In this document: positions 43,445 through 52,346 of the stretch, piece by piece
Layout of the letters: each line of letters starts with the position of its first letter
Position numbering within the stretch: the stretch's first letter is position 1
From: Oscillospiraceae bacterium
GTDB lineage: Bacteria > Bacillota > Clostridia > Oscillospirales > Acutalibacteraceae
Assembly: GCA_029219165.1 (NCBI GenBank)
Contig: JAQXSW010000012.1
Coordinates: 1-64,000 of the forward strand
Reading direction: 5' to 3'
Length of the DNA: 64,000 nucleotides
Program-made: the position numbers and the translations under genes
The notes under the pieces: model-generated
What the model was told of the DNA's origin: nothing
The model's database searches: none
What the model saw: the letters and a program-made list of their open reading frames with translations, nothing else

Positions 43445-43590
43445 TTGACAATATGAAATTTCAGGTGTATTATACGTGCATAACAGCAAAGGCGCTGTGA
43501 GGAGTTCCTCGCAGTGCCTTTTTTATTTGCTGTTTTTGCGCAATGGTGTGCGGGAAGAATTATATCTTCTTGTGCGCCAATTTTTTATTT
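43445..43590 (+). promoter_or_regulatory. Amt promoter and leader with two hexaloop/terminator units
   Basis: TTGACA (43445-43450), 17 bases, TATTAT (43468-43473). The leader then has hairpin ACAGC-AAAGGC-GCTGT (43483-43498), whose 3' part is also the 5' arm of a 15-pair terminator (43489-43520, then T). A second hairpin TTGCGC-AATGGT-GTGCGG (43536-43553) overlaps a second terminator (43545-43578, then T). Both six-base loops have A at position 1 and G at position 4, the signature of ANTAR antiterminator targets. ANTAR control of an ammonium transporter is inferred; nothing in the window shows the protein. Confidence 0.65.
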
Positions 43591-43604
43591 TAGGGGGACT
43601 TTAT

Positions 43605-45335
43605 ATGTCAGACTTTTTAAGTGCTGCTAGTGAACTAACCTTTGGCGTCTGGTTTTTAATTGGCGCCGCATTGGTATTCTTCATGCAGTGCGGATTCGCA
43701 ATGGTGGAAAGTGGTTTTACTCGCGCTAAAAATGCAGGTAACATCATTATGAAAAACTTGATGGACTTCTGTATTGGTACTGTAACTTTCTCTTTAGTTG
43801 GTTATAGTCTAATGTGTGGCGAGGATTATGTTGCCGGTTTGTTTGGAATTCCAAATCTTGGACTTTTCGTAAACTATGATACATTTAACTGGTCAAACTT
43901 TATTTTCAACCTTGTATTCTGTGCAACTGCAGCTACAATTGTTTCAGGTGCAATGGCTGAACGTACTAAGTTCTCATCTTACCTTATTTATTCAGCTATT
44001 ATTTCATTGTTTGTATATCCTGTTGAAGCAGGTTGGGTATGGAACATTGACGGAAACGGTTGGTTACAGAAACTCGGTTTCCATGACTATGCAGGTTCTG
44101 CAGCAATTCACATGGTTGGTGGTATTGCAGCTCTTATTGGTGCTACAATCCTTGGGCCTCGTATTGGAAAGTATGTTAAAGAAAAGGATGGAAACGTAAA
44201 AGTCAAAGCAATTCCTGGTCACTCATTGACTCTTGGTGCACTTGGTGTATTCATCCTCTGGTTTGGTTGGTATGGTTTCAACGGAGCTGCTGCAACAGAT
44301 GTTTCAACTCTTGCATCAATACTCCTTACAACTACAATTGCTCCTGCTGTAGCAACAACCACAACAATGATCTTCACTTGGATAAAAGATGGAAAACCGG
44401 ATGTTTCAATGTCTCTTAACGGATCTCTTGCCGGTCTTGTAGCAATTACTGCTCCATGTGATGTAACAGATGCATTAGGTGCAGCAATTATAGGTCTTGT
44501 TGCAGGTATTCTCGTAGTAGTTGTTGTTGAATTCCTTGATAAAAAATTACATATTGATGACCCGGTAGGTGCTATTGGTGTTCATATGGCAAACGGTATT
44601 TGGGGTACAATTGCTGTAGGCCTTTTTGCAACAGACAAAGCTCCCGGTTTTGCCCTTGCAGGAATAAAAGAAGGTCTATTCTATGGCGGTGGATTTTCAC
44701 AGCTCGGTACACAGTTTATAGGCTTCTTTGCAATAGCAGGTTGGACAGTAGTTACAATGACAATTGCTTTCTTTGCAATAAAGAAAACTGTTGGTCTTCG
44801 TGTTTCAGAGGAGGAAGAAATCAGAGGTCTTGACGCAACTGAACACAACCTTCCTTCTGCTTATGCTGACTTTATGCCGGTTGCAGCTTATGCAACTTCT
44901 GACGCTGTTGAGACTACTCCAATTGCACCGGTTGAAAAAGCTGTTCCGGTTGAAACATATACGACAAAGAAGGATGCTCCTTTGACAAACGTTGTAATGG
45001 TATTCAATCCTGCAAGATTTGAAGAACTTAAAGAGGCAATGAATGAAATAGGCGTTGCCGGTATGACAGTTACAAATGTCATGGGTTGTGGAACTCAAAA
45101 GGGACATGTTAGAAAGTATCGTGGTGTAGAAATTCAGGAAATGAATCTCATGCCAAAGATGAAACTTGAAATGGTTGTATCTGCTGTTCCTGTTGAAAAA
45201 GTTATAGAAACAGCACGTAAGGTTCTGTACACAGGCCATATAGGCGATGGAAAAATCTTTGTACATGATGTGGAAGACGTTGTAAAAGTACGTACCGGTG
45301 AACATGGCTTTGATGCCCTTCAAGGAGATGGCTAA
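43605..45335 (+). CDS. amt: ammonium transporter fused to a PII (GlnK) domain
   Basis: 576 residues. About 1-410 is Amt: the FMQCGFAMVESGFTRAKNAGN signature, eleven membrane spans and the conserved VHMVGG and GVHMANG histidine regions. A 50-residue linker follows and then a PII domain (about 460-576): NVMGCGTQKGHVRKYRGVEI, LEMVVSAVPVEKVIETA, GDGKIFVHDVEDVVKVRTGE. The tyrosine normally uridylylated in the T-loop is isoleucine (RGVEI). GGGGGA precedes ATG 43605. A tethered PII would gate the channel directly. The fusion is known in some Clostridia. Confidence 0.95.
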   Translation: MSDFLSAASELTFGVWFLIGAALVFFMQCGFAMVESGFTRAKNAGNIIMKNLMDFCIGTVTFSLVGYSLMCGEDYVAGLFGIPNLGLFVNYDTFNWSNFIFNLVFCATAATIVSGAMAERTKFSSYLIYSAIISLFVYPVEAGWVWNIDGNGWLQKLGFHDYAGSAAIHMVGGIAALIGATILGPRIGKYVKEKDGNVKVKAIPGHSLTLGALGVFILWFGWYGFNGAAATDVSTLASILLTTTIAPAVATTTTMIFTWIKDGKPDVSMSLNGSLAGLVAITAPCDVTDALGAAIIGLVAGILVVVVVEFLDKKLHIDDPVGAIGVHMANGIWGTIAVGLFATDKAPGFALAGIKEGLFYGGGFSQLGTQFIGFFAIAGWTVVTMTIAFFAIKKTVGLRVSEEEEIRGLDATEHNLPSAYADFMPVAAYATSDAVETTPIAPVEKAVPVETYTTKKDAPLTNVVMVFNPARFEELKEAMNEIGVAGMTVTNVMGCGTQKGHVRKYRGVEIQEMNLMPKMKLEMVVSAVPVEKVIETARKVLYTGHIGDGKIFVHDVEDVVKVRTGEHGFDALQGDG

Positions 45336-45351
45336 TATAAAATAAAATATT

Positions 45352-45387
45352 ATGAGCCTTGGATAAATTCCAAGGCTCATTTTTTTG
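45352..45387 (+). terminator. terminator after amt
   Basis: ATGAGCCTTGG and CCAAGGCTCAT form a perfect 11-base stem followed by seven T. Confidence 0.93.
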
Positions 45388-45412
45388 TGAAATTTTAGCG
45401 AGAAAGGTTTTA

Positions 45413-45435
45413 ATAACACGCGCGTGTGTTATAAT
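45413..45435 (+). promoter_or_regulatory. promoter with palindrome in the spacer
   Basis: TATAAT (45430-45435) has just upstream the near-perfect dyad ATAACACGCGCGTGTGTTAT (45413-45432), in which CACGCGCGTG is exact. No good -35 is seen, as is common for activator- or regulator-dependent promoters. It precedes the operon of six genes starting at 45466. Confidence 0.6.
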
Positions 45436-45465
45436 ATTATGGATTGAATATTGAGGTGATTAAAT

Positions 45466-46068
45466 ATGAAATATTTTTTTAAAAGAAAATTACTTTATAT
45501 ATTTATGATTTTCGGAGGCCTATTTGTCTTATTGATTTCTATCATTGATGGCGGCAGCTTGGTTGAAATTATGACTGAAATAGTTGCTATACTGGGTGTG
45601 GAACTTCTTGTAGTTGAACTGCATGAGGCACGACTTTTGCTCCAATCAGGGTTTGTAACAAGTCTCAACAAGGATTTTGTTTCAAATGAGGATTACCAAA
45701 AAGTATATTTGGAATTTGAAAATTATGATTTTGAAAATTGTCCGGATCTTGAAATGGAAAATGTTTACATTTCAAATTATCTTACATTCTTTGAAATATT
45801 TGAACATCTTGTTGAAGAAGGAAGGCTTTCAATTGAAGTTTTAAACGATTTTTTCGGATATAGATTTTTATTGGCAGTTCATAATCCATATGTTCAAAGA
45901 ACTAAACTTTGTAAATCTCCTGATAACTTTAGGAATATATATATTCTTGAAAAGAGATTAATGGAGTATAGAAAGAAAAACGGATATCCAATTTACCATG
46001 AAGAATATGCTTTAAAAAATATGATAGATGAAAAAACATACGAAAATATAATCCATTCAAAAGATTGA
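45466..46068 (+). CDS. hypothetical membrane protein
   Basis: 200 residues with two close hydrophobic segments near the N-terminus (about 8-27 and 30-52), then a charged, helical cytosolic domain with LYxLEFENYDFENCPD-like patches. I do not recognise a family; the layout resembles DUF4760-type proteins. A GAGGTGAT site precedes the start. First gene of the operon that leads to the GNAT and the YdjGHI-like genes. Confidence 0.7.
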   Translation: MKYFFKRKLLYIFMIFGGLFVLLISIIDGGSLVEIMTEIVAILGVELLVVELHEARLLLQSGFVTSLNKDFVSNEDYQKVYLEFENYDFENCPDLEMENVYISNYLTFFEIFEHLVEEGRLSIEVLNDFFGYRFLLAVHNPYVQRTKLCKSPDNFRNIYILEKRLMEYRKKNGYPIYHEEYALKNMIDEKTYENIIHSKD

Positions 46069-46077
46069 GGTAAGGTT

Positions 46078-46584
46078 ATGGATTTTGAATTTAAAAAGTG
46101 TACTGAAAATGATATAGATAGAATTTTGGAAATTCAAGATGAAGCCTTTTCTCTTATAAATGACAGGGAAATACTCAGGCGTAATTCAAAGGAAATGCTC
46201 CTGAGTTGTCTAAAATATCCTCACTACACGCTCGGGGCCTTTTATGAAGGAAAACTTGTGGCATTTGCCATTCTTTATTCCGGAGAATTTACTGAGGAAA
46301 ATTTAGGATATGATTTAGGCCTTGAAGGTGAAGCTTTAATGACAGTTGCAAATGTTAAACTTGTAATTGTTTCTCCTGAATACAGGGGCAATGGTCTTCA
46401 GGTTAAACTTACAGAAAAGCTTGAAACAGAGGCAAAAATTAGAGGATTTAGAATTCTTGCTGCAACCATTTCTCCATTTAACAAGTACAGTATTAAGAAC
46501 TTTGAAAAATTAGGTTATGAGTTCACATTGGAAAAGGTTAAGTATGACGGACTTTTAAGACATATTTATTCAAAAACTATATAA
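46078..46584 (+). CDS. GNAT-family N-acetyltransferase
   Basis: 168 residues. The acetyl-CoA loop is VSPEYRGNGLQVKLTEKLE (R/Q-x-x-G-x-G form, RGNGLQ) after the strand VKLVIV, and the C-terminal NFEKLGYEF is the usual GNAT end. The substrate is unknown. GAGGTAAGG precedes the start. Confidence 0.85.
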   Translation: MDFEFKKCTENDIDRILEIQDEAFSLINDREILRRNSKEMLLSCLKYPHYTLGAFYEGKLVAFAILYSGEFTEENLGYDLGLEGEALMTVANVKLVIVSPEYRGNGLQVKLTEKLETEAKIRGFRILAATISPFNKYSIKNFEKLGYEFTLEKVKYDGLLRHIYSKTI

Positions 46585-46596
46585 GGAGATGGTTGC

Positions 46597-47682
46597 TTGA
46601 AAAAATACAACTGCCCAAATTGTGCGGCGGAACTTTTTTGGAATGCAGAACTTGGCTCTCTTCATTGTGAATACTGTGAAAGAGATTTTATTCCTGAAGA
46701 CTTGGATAAATCTTTTTCCGTTGAAAGTACAGATGAACCAAAAGAAGAAAAGATCACTAGAGAAGTGGACTCATATGACAAAGCAACAGACGACTCAACT
46801 TCTGCGGATTTAGTTGTTTATTCCTGTACAAATTGCGGTGCTGATGTTATTACAGCAAGGAGTACTGTTGCTACTACCTGTGCATTCTGTGGCAGGGCCA
46901 TTTCTTTATCAGATAAGCTTGTTGGTAATTTCAAGCCTGAAAGAATTATCCCTTTTTTACAGGACGAAGAAAAGGCTATTCAAATTTACAAAAATTACTG
47001 TAAAAAAGCCGTTCTTTCTCCAAAGCAGTTCAAAAAGAATAATGAAATTAAGAAGGTTAAAGGACTATATGTTCCTTTTTGGCTCCACTCATTTGATGAA
47101 GAGGCAGATGTCTTAATTGGTGCAGAAAATGTATTTTCCCATAAGCGTGGAGACGACAAGGTAATTGAACATCACAGATATCAAATCCCAATGCATGTTT
47201 CAGGAAAATTTACAAGTATTCCAACAGATGGACTCAGTAATTTGGATAACAATCTTATGAGTGCCATTGAGCCGTTTGATTATTCAAAACTTACTGACTT
47301 TAATCCGGCTTATATGGCTGGATTTTATGCTGAAGAGTATGACGAGGACGCTGAAACAACAAGGAACGGTGCGCTTTCTCGTGCTGACGAAGCAATGAAA
47401 AACAATGCAACTCAAAACGCAGGTCTATATGAAGTAAAAGTGTGCGAGTCATTCACTTCAAGTTACAGCAATGAAACATCTGCTTATGCAATGCTTCCGG
47501 TGTGGATGTTTAATGTAGAATATAAAAATAAGAACTACCAGTTTGCAGTAAACGGTGAAACCGGAAAAATTGCCGGCAAGTTGCCAACAAGTGTAGGAAA
47601 ACTTATTGGTGCAGCTTTAGGCTCAGGTATTTTGACTCAAGCCATTTGTCTTGTAATCAGACTACTTACATATGGAGGATAA
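46597..47682 (+). CDS. zinc-ribbon membrane-linked protein (YdjG-like)
   Basis: 361 residues from a TTG start with AAGGAGAT 8 bases before it. Two zinc ribbons lie at the N-terminus (CPNC...CEYC, and CTNC...CAFCGRAI), followed by a beta-rich domain (GLYVPFWLHSFDEEADVLI) and one or two C-terminal hydrophobic spans (about 333-357). This is the layout of Bacillus YdjG-type proteins, and the next two genes resemble YdjH and YdjI. In Bacillus these genes stand with pspA/ydjF and are tied to membrane stress; no PspA gene is seen here. Confidence 0.78.
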   Translation: MKKYNCPNCAAELFWNAELGSLHCEYCERDFIPEDLDKSFSVESTDEPKEEKITREVDSYDKATDDSTSADLVVYSCTNCGADVITARSTVATTCAFCGRAISLSDKLVGNFKPERIIPFLQDEEKAIQIYKNYCKKAVLSPKQFKKNNEIKKVKGLYVPFWLHSFDEEADVLIGAENVFSHKRGDDKVIEHHRYQIPMHVSGKFTSIPTDGLSNLDNNLMSAIEPFDYSKLTDFNPAYMAGFYAEEYDEDAETTRNGALSRADEAMKNNATQNAGLYEVKVCESFTSSYSNETSAYAMLPVWMFNVEYKNKNYQFAVNGETGKIAGKLPTSVGKLIGAALGSGILTQAICLVIRLLTYGG

Positions 47683-47687
47683 AGATA

Positions 47688-48461
47688 ATGAAGAAGATAA
47701 TTAGTTTTGTTTTATCCTTAGTAATTGCAATATCGTTGCTTTTTTCCTTTTCTTTAAATATTTTTGCAGAAAATCATAAATGCATTGTGGATGACAAGGC
47801 AGATGTCTTATCTGAGTCAGAAGAGGCAGAATTGTTAAATGCAATTATTCAGCAAAGTTCAACAAAAAATTTGAGTATTTCAATAATTACGTTTAATGAA
47901 TCGTTCGGTAAGTCTACAATGGTTTATACTGACGACTATTATGATGTCAATATTGCAGAAGAAAACGGAATACTTCTTGCAATAGATTTTGACAACAGGC
48001 AAGTTTACATAAATACTGTAGGTAATGCCATTACAAATATAAGTGATTCCGAAATAGACAATATATTAGACAGTACATATAAATACTGTTCAAATGGCGA
48101 GTACTATAAGTTCTTTAATGTGACACTGGATAAAGTTCTAAAAGCTTATTCAGGTGAAAATTATAAGTCAACTTCAGTTACAAACCCTTGGGTTCCGGAT
48201 CTTGTTTCAATTATTGCAACAGTTGTAGTTATGGCTATTGTCGTCATTACACTTTTGGTTGTCCACAATAAAAATAATAAGGCACCTTCCGCAAATGAAT
48301 ATATAAACAGTTCATTTGAAGTTAACAGTGTAACACCTATATTCTTGGGTATACATGAGGAGGTAATACATGACTTTTATAAAGAAAGTTCCTCTGGTGG
48401 AGGAAGCAGCCACATGTCTTCCGGAGGAGTATCCCACGGTGGCGGAGGCCACAGTTTCTAA
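47688..48461 (+). CDS. TPM-domain secreted/membrane protein (YdjH/YgcG-like)
   Basis: 257 residues from ATG 47688 (GGAGG 9 bases before). A signal peptide spans about 1-26. A TPM domain follows (VDDKADVLSESEEAELLNAI ... NGILLAIDFDNRQVYI ... VGNAI), then a single membrane span (about 181-203) and a short tail ending in the Gly/Ser/His-rich SSGGGSSHMSSGG-type end that YgcG/YdjH-like proteins often carry. The TPM domain would be outside the cell, the tail inside. Confidence 0.82.
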   Translation: MKKIISFVLSLVIAISLLFSFSLNIFAENHKCIVDDKADVLSESEEAELLNAIIQQSSTKNLSISIITFNESFGKSTMVYTDDYYDVNIAEENGILLAIDFDNRQVYINTVGNAITNISDSEIDNILDSTYKYCSNGEYYKFFNVTLDKVLKAYSGENYKSTSVTNPWVPDLVSIIATVVVMAIVVITLLVVHNKNNKAPSANEYINSSFEVNSVTPIFLGIHEEVIHDFYKESSSGGGSSHMSSGGVSHGGGGHSF

Positions 48462-48482
48462 TTTTTTTAAGGAGAGTTTATT

Positions 48483-49856
48483 ATGGGTTTAATTAGTTTT
48501 GCAAAAGACGTAGTAGGAGCAGGGCTTCAAGGTGTATCCGGTGCAGTTCAGTCAGCTGCATGGAAAGAGTACTTCCAAAGTGGAGACCTTTCAAACGGCG
48601 TTCTTATGAAACGAGCAGAGAAGATTTTAGTTGACGGTGGTAAAAATACAAAGGCAGATGATAATCTTATTTCATCGGGTTCCGGAATAGATGTAGCTCC
48701 AGGTCAATGTATGATCATTGTAGAAAACGGTGCAATTGTAGAATTTTGTGCAGAGCCGGGCAGATATACATACGACTCATCATCAGCTCCATCTCTTTTC
48801 TCAGGGGAAAACAAAGGTCTAAAGGCTGTTGGAAAGGAAATACTTAACCAGTGGTCAGCAGGCGGCCAGCGTAATTCAACTCAAAGAGTTTACTTCATTA
48901 ATCTTGGTGAAATTATTGCTGAGCCAATTAAATGGGGTTGTGGAAACATAGCATTCCATAACGTTACAATGGTTGGACCTTCTCCAATTGAACTTGATAT
49001 GACTCTTAAGGGCAATGGTCTTGTTACAATTAAAATTTCAGATCCTATGAAGTTCTTTACAGAAATAGGTGCTCAAAGAATTGGACAGGACGGAGAAGCT
49101 ACAATAAGACTTTCTGATGAAGGAATTGCTGAAAATCTTAAATCGGGTATCCTTGATAAGATTTCTTCTGCAATTTCAAAGCTTGGTACGGAGGAACGTA
49201 TTTCTTATACAGCTATTGGTTCAAAGGCAGATATAGTTGCAAGTTATATTAATGACATGCTCTCAAATGAGTGGGCCGGTAAGCGCGGCTTTGAAATTTC
49301 ATCATTTACAGTTAACGGTTCATTTGTTCCAACTGAAGAGGATATGAAGTCTCTTAAGGATCTTCAAAATGCATTCAATATGGGCAATAACCTTAATGCG
49401 GCAAACTATGATGTTCAAAAGACAATGGCTCGCGGTGTTGAGGCAGCCGGTGAAAACGGCGGCGCAAATGGACTGTTTGGGCTAGGCATGGGCATGAACA
49501 TGATGGGCGGCGCAAATATGGGTAATATGGCAAATCAGAACCCGGTTGTTGTAGCCGCAGCAGTGTCACATGCACAGTCATGGAAGTGTACATGCGGAAC
49601 AGACAACACAGGAAAATTCTGTGTAAATTGTGGAGCAAAGCAGGGTGGCGCACCGGCATCTATTACATGGACATGTTCTTGTGGATCTCAGAATGGTGCA
49701 GATGCTAAGTTCTGTACAAATTGTGGTACCAAAAAGCCCGTTGTAAAGAAATTTGTATGTGACAAGTGTGGATTTACTCCGGCAGAGGGACAGACGCCAA
49801 AATTCTGTCCTGAATGTGGAGACATTTTCAATGACGCTGATATAGTAGAGGACTAA
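48483..49856 (+). CDS. SPFH-domain protein with zinc ribbons (YdjI-like)
   Basis: 457 residues. The first about 330 residues are an SPFH/band-7 domain of the YdjI/virion-core-protein group (GSGIDVAPGQCMIIVENGAI ... EPGRYTYDSSSAPSLFSGE ... WGCGNIAFHNVTMVGPSPIE). A Gly/Met/Asn-rich linker follows, then three zinc ribbons (CTCGTDNTGKFCVNCG, CSCGSQ...FCTNCG, CDKCGFT...FCPECG). Such proteins act at the membrane as scaffolds. Third of the ydjGHI-like set. AAGGAGAG precedes the start. Confidence 0.85.
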   Translation: MGLISFAKDVVGAGLQGVSGAVQSAAWKEYFQSGDLSNGVLMKRAEKILVDGGKNTKADDNLISSGSGIDVAPGQCMIIVENGAIVEFCAEPGRYTYDSSSAPSLFSGENKGLKAVGKEILNQWSAGGQRNSTQRVYFINLGEIIAEPIKWGCGNIAFHNVTMVGPSPIELDMTLKGNGLVTIKISDPMKFFTEIGAQRIGQDGEATIRLSDEGIAENLKSGILDKISSAISKLGTEERISYTAIGSKADIVASYINDMLSNEWAGKRGFEISSFTVNGSFVPTEEDMKSLKDLQNAFNMGNNLNAANYDVQKTMARGVEAAGENGGANGLFGLGMGMNMMGGANMGNMANQNPVVVAAAVSHAQSWKCTCGTDNTGKFCVNCGAKQGGAPASITWTCSCGSQNGADAKFCTNCGTKKPVVKKFVCDKCGFTPAEGQTPKFCPECGDIFNDADIVED

Positions 49857-49861
49857 AAAAT

Positions 49862-51871
49862 ATGATGCAATTAAGTCAAGACAAGATAATAGCTTTTATT
49901 TCAAAACGCTATTACAAGGTTGTAGAAGTGAATTTGTTGACCGGAGAATTTGCTGAGCTAAAAGTATCTCATGATGAATTGGAAATGGCTTCAAAATATA
50001 ACAACTTACAGGATTGGCTTGATGCGTTTGTTTCTGATGGAAACGTACATTATGAGGACGTAAATTCATTTCAAGAATTTGCGAATTTAAAAAAAATTTA
50101 CTCCAATTTACTTGAAAATAAAAACAACATTTCAGTTCGGTACCGTCGTATTATCGGTTCCGAACTGAGGTGGGTTAAATTTGGGGTTTTATGTGATGAT
50201 TCTTTTTCAAAAGAAAATCCTATGGCTATCATCTATATCATTGACATAGATGATGACATAAGGGATGAAATTTATAAACATAAAGAATTTAAGACACAAA
50301 ATTATAGTTTCACAATAATTGAAGCTTTGGCAAAAACTTACGATTGTATTTATATTAACGATTTAAAATCCGGAAAATATTTTGAGGTAAGTAACTTAGA
50401 CAGAACTAGAATAGATGTACCAAAAGTTGGGCTCGCTCGTGAAATGTTTTATGAATGGATAAATAAGAATTTCACCGATGAAAATAAACAGGATGTAATG
50501 GATTTTACGAATATAGATACTGTTGCCGAACGTTTGAAAAATCGACAATCTATTAATCTTGGTTGTAATTCAAGCAGGCTTGGATGGATAAGTATCAATT
50601 TTATAGTTGTAGATAGAGATGAAGATGGTCTTGCAAATAATGTATTATTTGCAGGAAAATTTATTGACTCTGAAAAACAGAGGGAAATAGAGGCAAAGGA
50701 AGCTCTTGAAGAGGCATATAATGCCGCACGTCTTGCAAACAGTGCAAAAACAAACTTTCTTGCCAGAATGAGTCATGATATGAGAACTCTGATGAATGCA
50801 GTTCTTGGAATGTCCGTAATAGCTCAGGTAAATATAGACAATAAGGAAAAAACGCTTGACTGTTTGTCAAAGATAGATGCGTCGGGTCTTCTTTTGCTGC
50901 AACTAATAAATGACCTGTTGGATTTAACAAAAATTGAATCCAGATCAGTCAATATTAACACTGATGTTTTCTCTTTTTCAGAATTTGTAAATGATTTTAA
51001 AGCGTATTCTAAGTCATTTATGGATTGCAGTGAACATGAATTTTCTTTTATTTCAAATGTGCCTGATATAAAAGTAATTGGGGATAAGAGAAGAATTATT
51101 CAAATTCTTATAAACATTGTAAGTAATGCTCACAAATACACCCCGGAGGGTGGCAAAGTAAGGTTTGAAATTAGTGAAAGACCTTCCGGAGACAATGGAA
51201 TTTTAGGTGTAAATTTCATATGTGAAGATACAGGCATTGGTATTAGTGAAGAAAATATAGATCATATTTTTGAACCGTTTTATCAGGGACAGGATGCTTT
51301 GGATATTGCTCAATACGGAAGTGGATTGGGACTTCCTATTGCCCGTAATTTAGCCACTATGATGGGTGGAGATGTTTTAGTCGAATCTGAAGTTGGGAAA
51401 GGTTCAAAATTTACTGCCTACATATATTTGCCAATCGCTGAAACTGAAGAGGTAAAAAAGGAAGACAAGGAACCTATTGTTGACAAACTTGAGAAACTAA
51501 AAGAATTTGAAAATACAGATAAAACAATTTTAGTTGTTGAGGATAATGAAATAAATGCCGAAATTGCAAATGGATTATTCTCTTTAACCGGTGTTTCAGT
51601 GGATATTGCATATGATGGTTTTGAGGCCATAGAAAAGGTTAAAAACAATGTATATGATTTAATATGCATGGATATAAGAATGCCAAAAATGGATGGATAT
51701 GAAGCTGCAAAGAAAATTAGAAGCCTTGGGGTTAAAACTCCTATTGTTGCAATGACGGCAAATGCATATGCTGAAGATATTTACAATTCATTTGAAGCCG
51801 GTATGAATGACCATATGGCAAAACCGATTAGTATTGATAAGATAATCTCAATATTTGAAAAATGGTTATAA
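49862..51871 (+). CDS. hybrid sensor histidine kinase
   Basis: 669 residues. The first 280 are a cytosolic PAS-like sensor pair with no membrane span. The HisKA H-box FLARMSHDMRTLMNAVLG has His at about 305; the usual P after T is L. HATPase motifs: NIVSNAHKYTPEGG (N-box), DTGIGIS, GSGLGLPIARNLA. The receiver domain (about 555-669) has VVEDNEINAEIA, the acceptor in CMDIRMPKMDG and the AMTANAY and KPI residues. No separate response regulator follows, so the output may be protein interaction. It lies 5 bases after the SPFH gene and is likely part of the same operon. Confidence 0.9.
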   Translation: MMQLSQDKIIAFISKRYYKVVEVNLLTGEFAELKVSHDELEMASKYNNLQDWLDAFVSDGNVHYEDVNSFQEFANLKKIYSNLLENKNNISVRYRRIIGSELRWVKFGVLCDDSFSKENPMAIIYIIDIDDDIRDEIYKHKEFKTQNYSFTIIEALAKTYDCIYINDLKSGKYFEVSNLDRTRIDVPKVGLAREMFYEWINKNFTDENKQDVMDFTNIDTVAERLKNRQSINLGCNSSRLGWISINFIVVDRDEDGLANNVLFAGKFIDSEKQREIEAKEALEEAYNAARLANSAKTNFLARMSHDMRTLMNAVLGMSVIAQVNIDNKEKTLDCLSKIDASGLLLLQLINDLLDLTKIESRSVNINTDVFSFSEFVNDFKAYSKSFMDCSEHEFSFISNVPDIKVIGDKRRIIQILINIVSNAHKYTPEGGKVRFEISERPSGDNGILGVNFICEDTGIGISEENIDHIFEPFYQGQDALDIAQYGSGLGLPIARNLATMMGGDVLVESEVGKGSKFTAYIYLPIAETEEVKKEDKEPIVDKLEKLKEFENTDKTILVVEDNEINAEIANGLFSLTGVSVDIAYDGFEAIEKVKNNVYDLICMDIRMPKMDGYEAAKKIRSLGVKTPIVAMTANAYAEDIYNSFEAGMNDHMAKPISIDKIISIFEKWL

Positions 51872-51874
51872 AAA

Positions 51875-51904
51875 AACAAGGTCACTTAGAAAAGTGACCT
51901 TGTT
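51875..51904. terminator. bidirectional terminator after the kinase
   Basis: AACAAGGTCACTT and AAGTGACCTTGTT form a perfect 13-base stem; T follows on the plus strand and A (T on the minus strand) on the other side, serving gtrA too. Confidence 0.93.
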
Positions 51905-51906
51905 TT

Positions 51907-52341
51907 CTATTTAACTTTTTTAAAAACAATTAGTTTGCTGAAAATATAGTTTAGAATGACAACTATTACCGAAATCAACACTTTTGCCACCATTCCGTCT
52001 ATGCCAAAGATTGTGGCACCAAGTCCAATATTTACAAGGATTGGAACGCCGAATATTTCAATTACTCCGGTTAAAAATCTTGAACTTACAAATGTAAGGA
52101 ATTCTTTAAATATGGTTTTCAAATTTTTATTTTTTGATTCGAATACAAAAAATTTGTTTGTAACAAATGCAAATAGTACGGCACAAACCCAAGAAAGTGT
52201 ATTGGAGACTTCAATTGAAAGGTTGAGTAATGAAACAAATAGCGCGTAGGTACTCCAACTGACAATTGTAGTTAAAACACCAAATATTAAATAAACCAGA
52301 ATTTCTTTGTATTTTATTGTAAGCTCACTTATTTTTTTCAT
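51907..52341 (-). CDS. gtrA: GtrA-family membrane protein
   Basis: 144 residues with four membrane spans. YLIFGVLTTIVSWSTYALF at the first span and WVCAVLFAFVTNKFFVFES follow the GtrA family, thought to flip or carry undecaprenyl-linked glucose or other sugars in cell-surface modification. No glycosyltransferase lies beside it. It is 5 bases after the ECF transporter gene. Confidence 0.9.
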   Translation of the reverse strand: MKKISELTIKYKEILVYLIFGVLTTIVSWSTYALFVSLLNLSIEVSNTLSWVCAVLFAFVTNKFFVFESKNKNLKTIFKEFLTFVSSRFLTGVIEIFGVPILVNIGLGATIFGIDGMVAKVLISVIVVILNYIFSKLIVFKKVK

Positions 52342-52346
52342 AGTTG

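Noticed and set aside
43480-43600. Glutamine riboswitch or glnA RNA motif
   Set aside because: I could not find the conserved glnA-motif bases; the hairpins fit terminators with hexaloop competitors better.
43476-43604. Longer N-terminus of the ammonium transporter
   Set aside because: This stretch is the terminator-containing leader; GGGGGA and the Amt family start lie at 43605.
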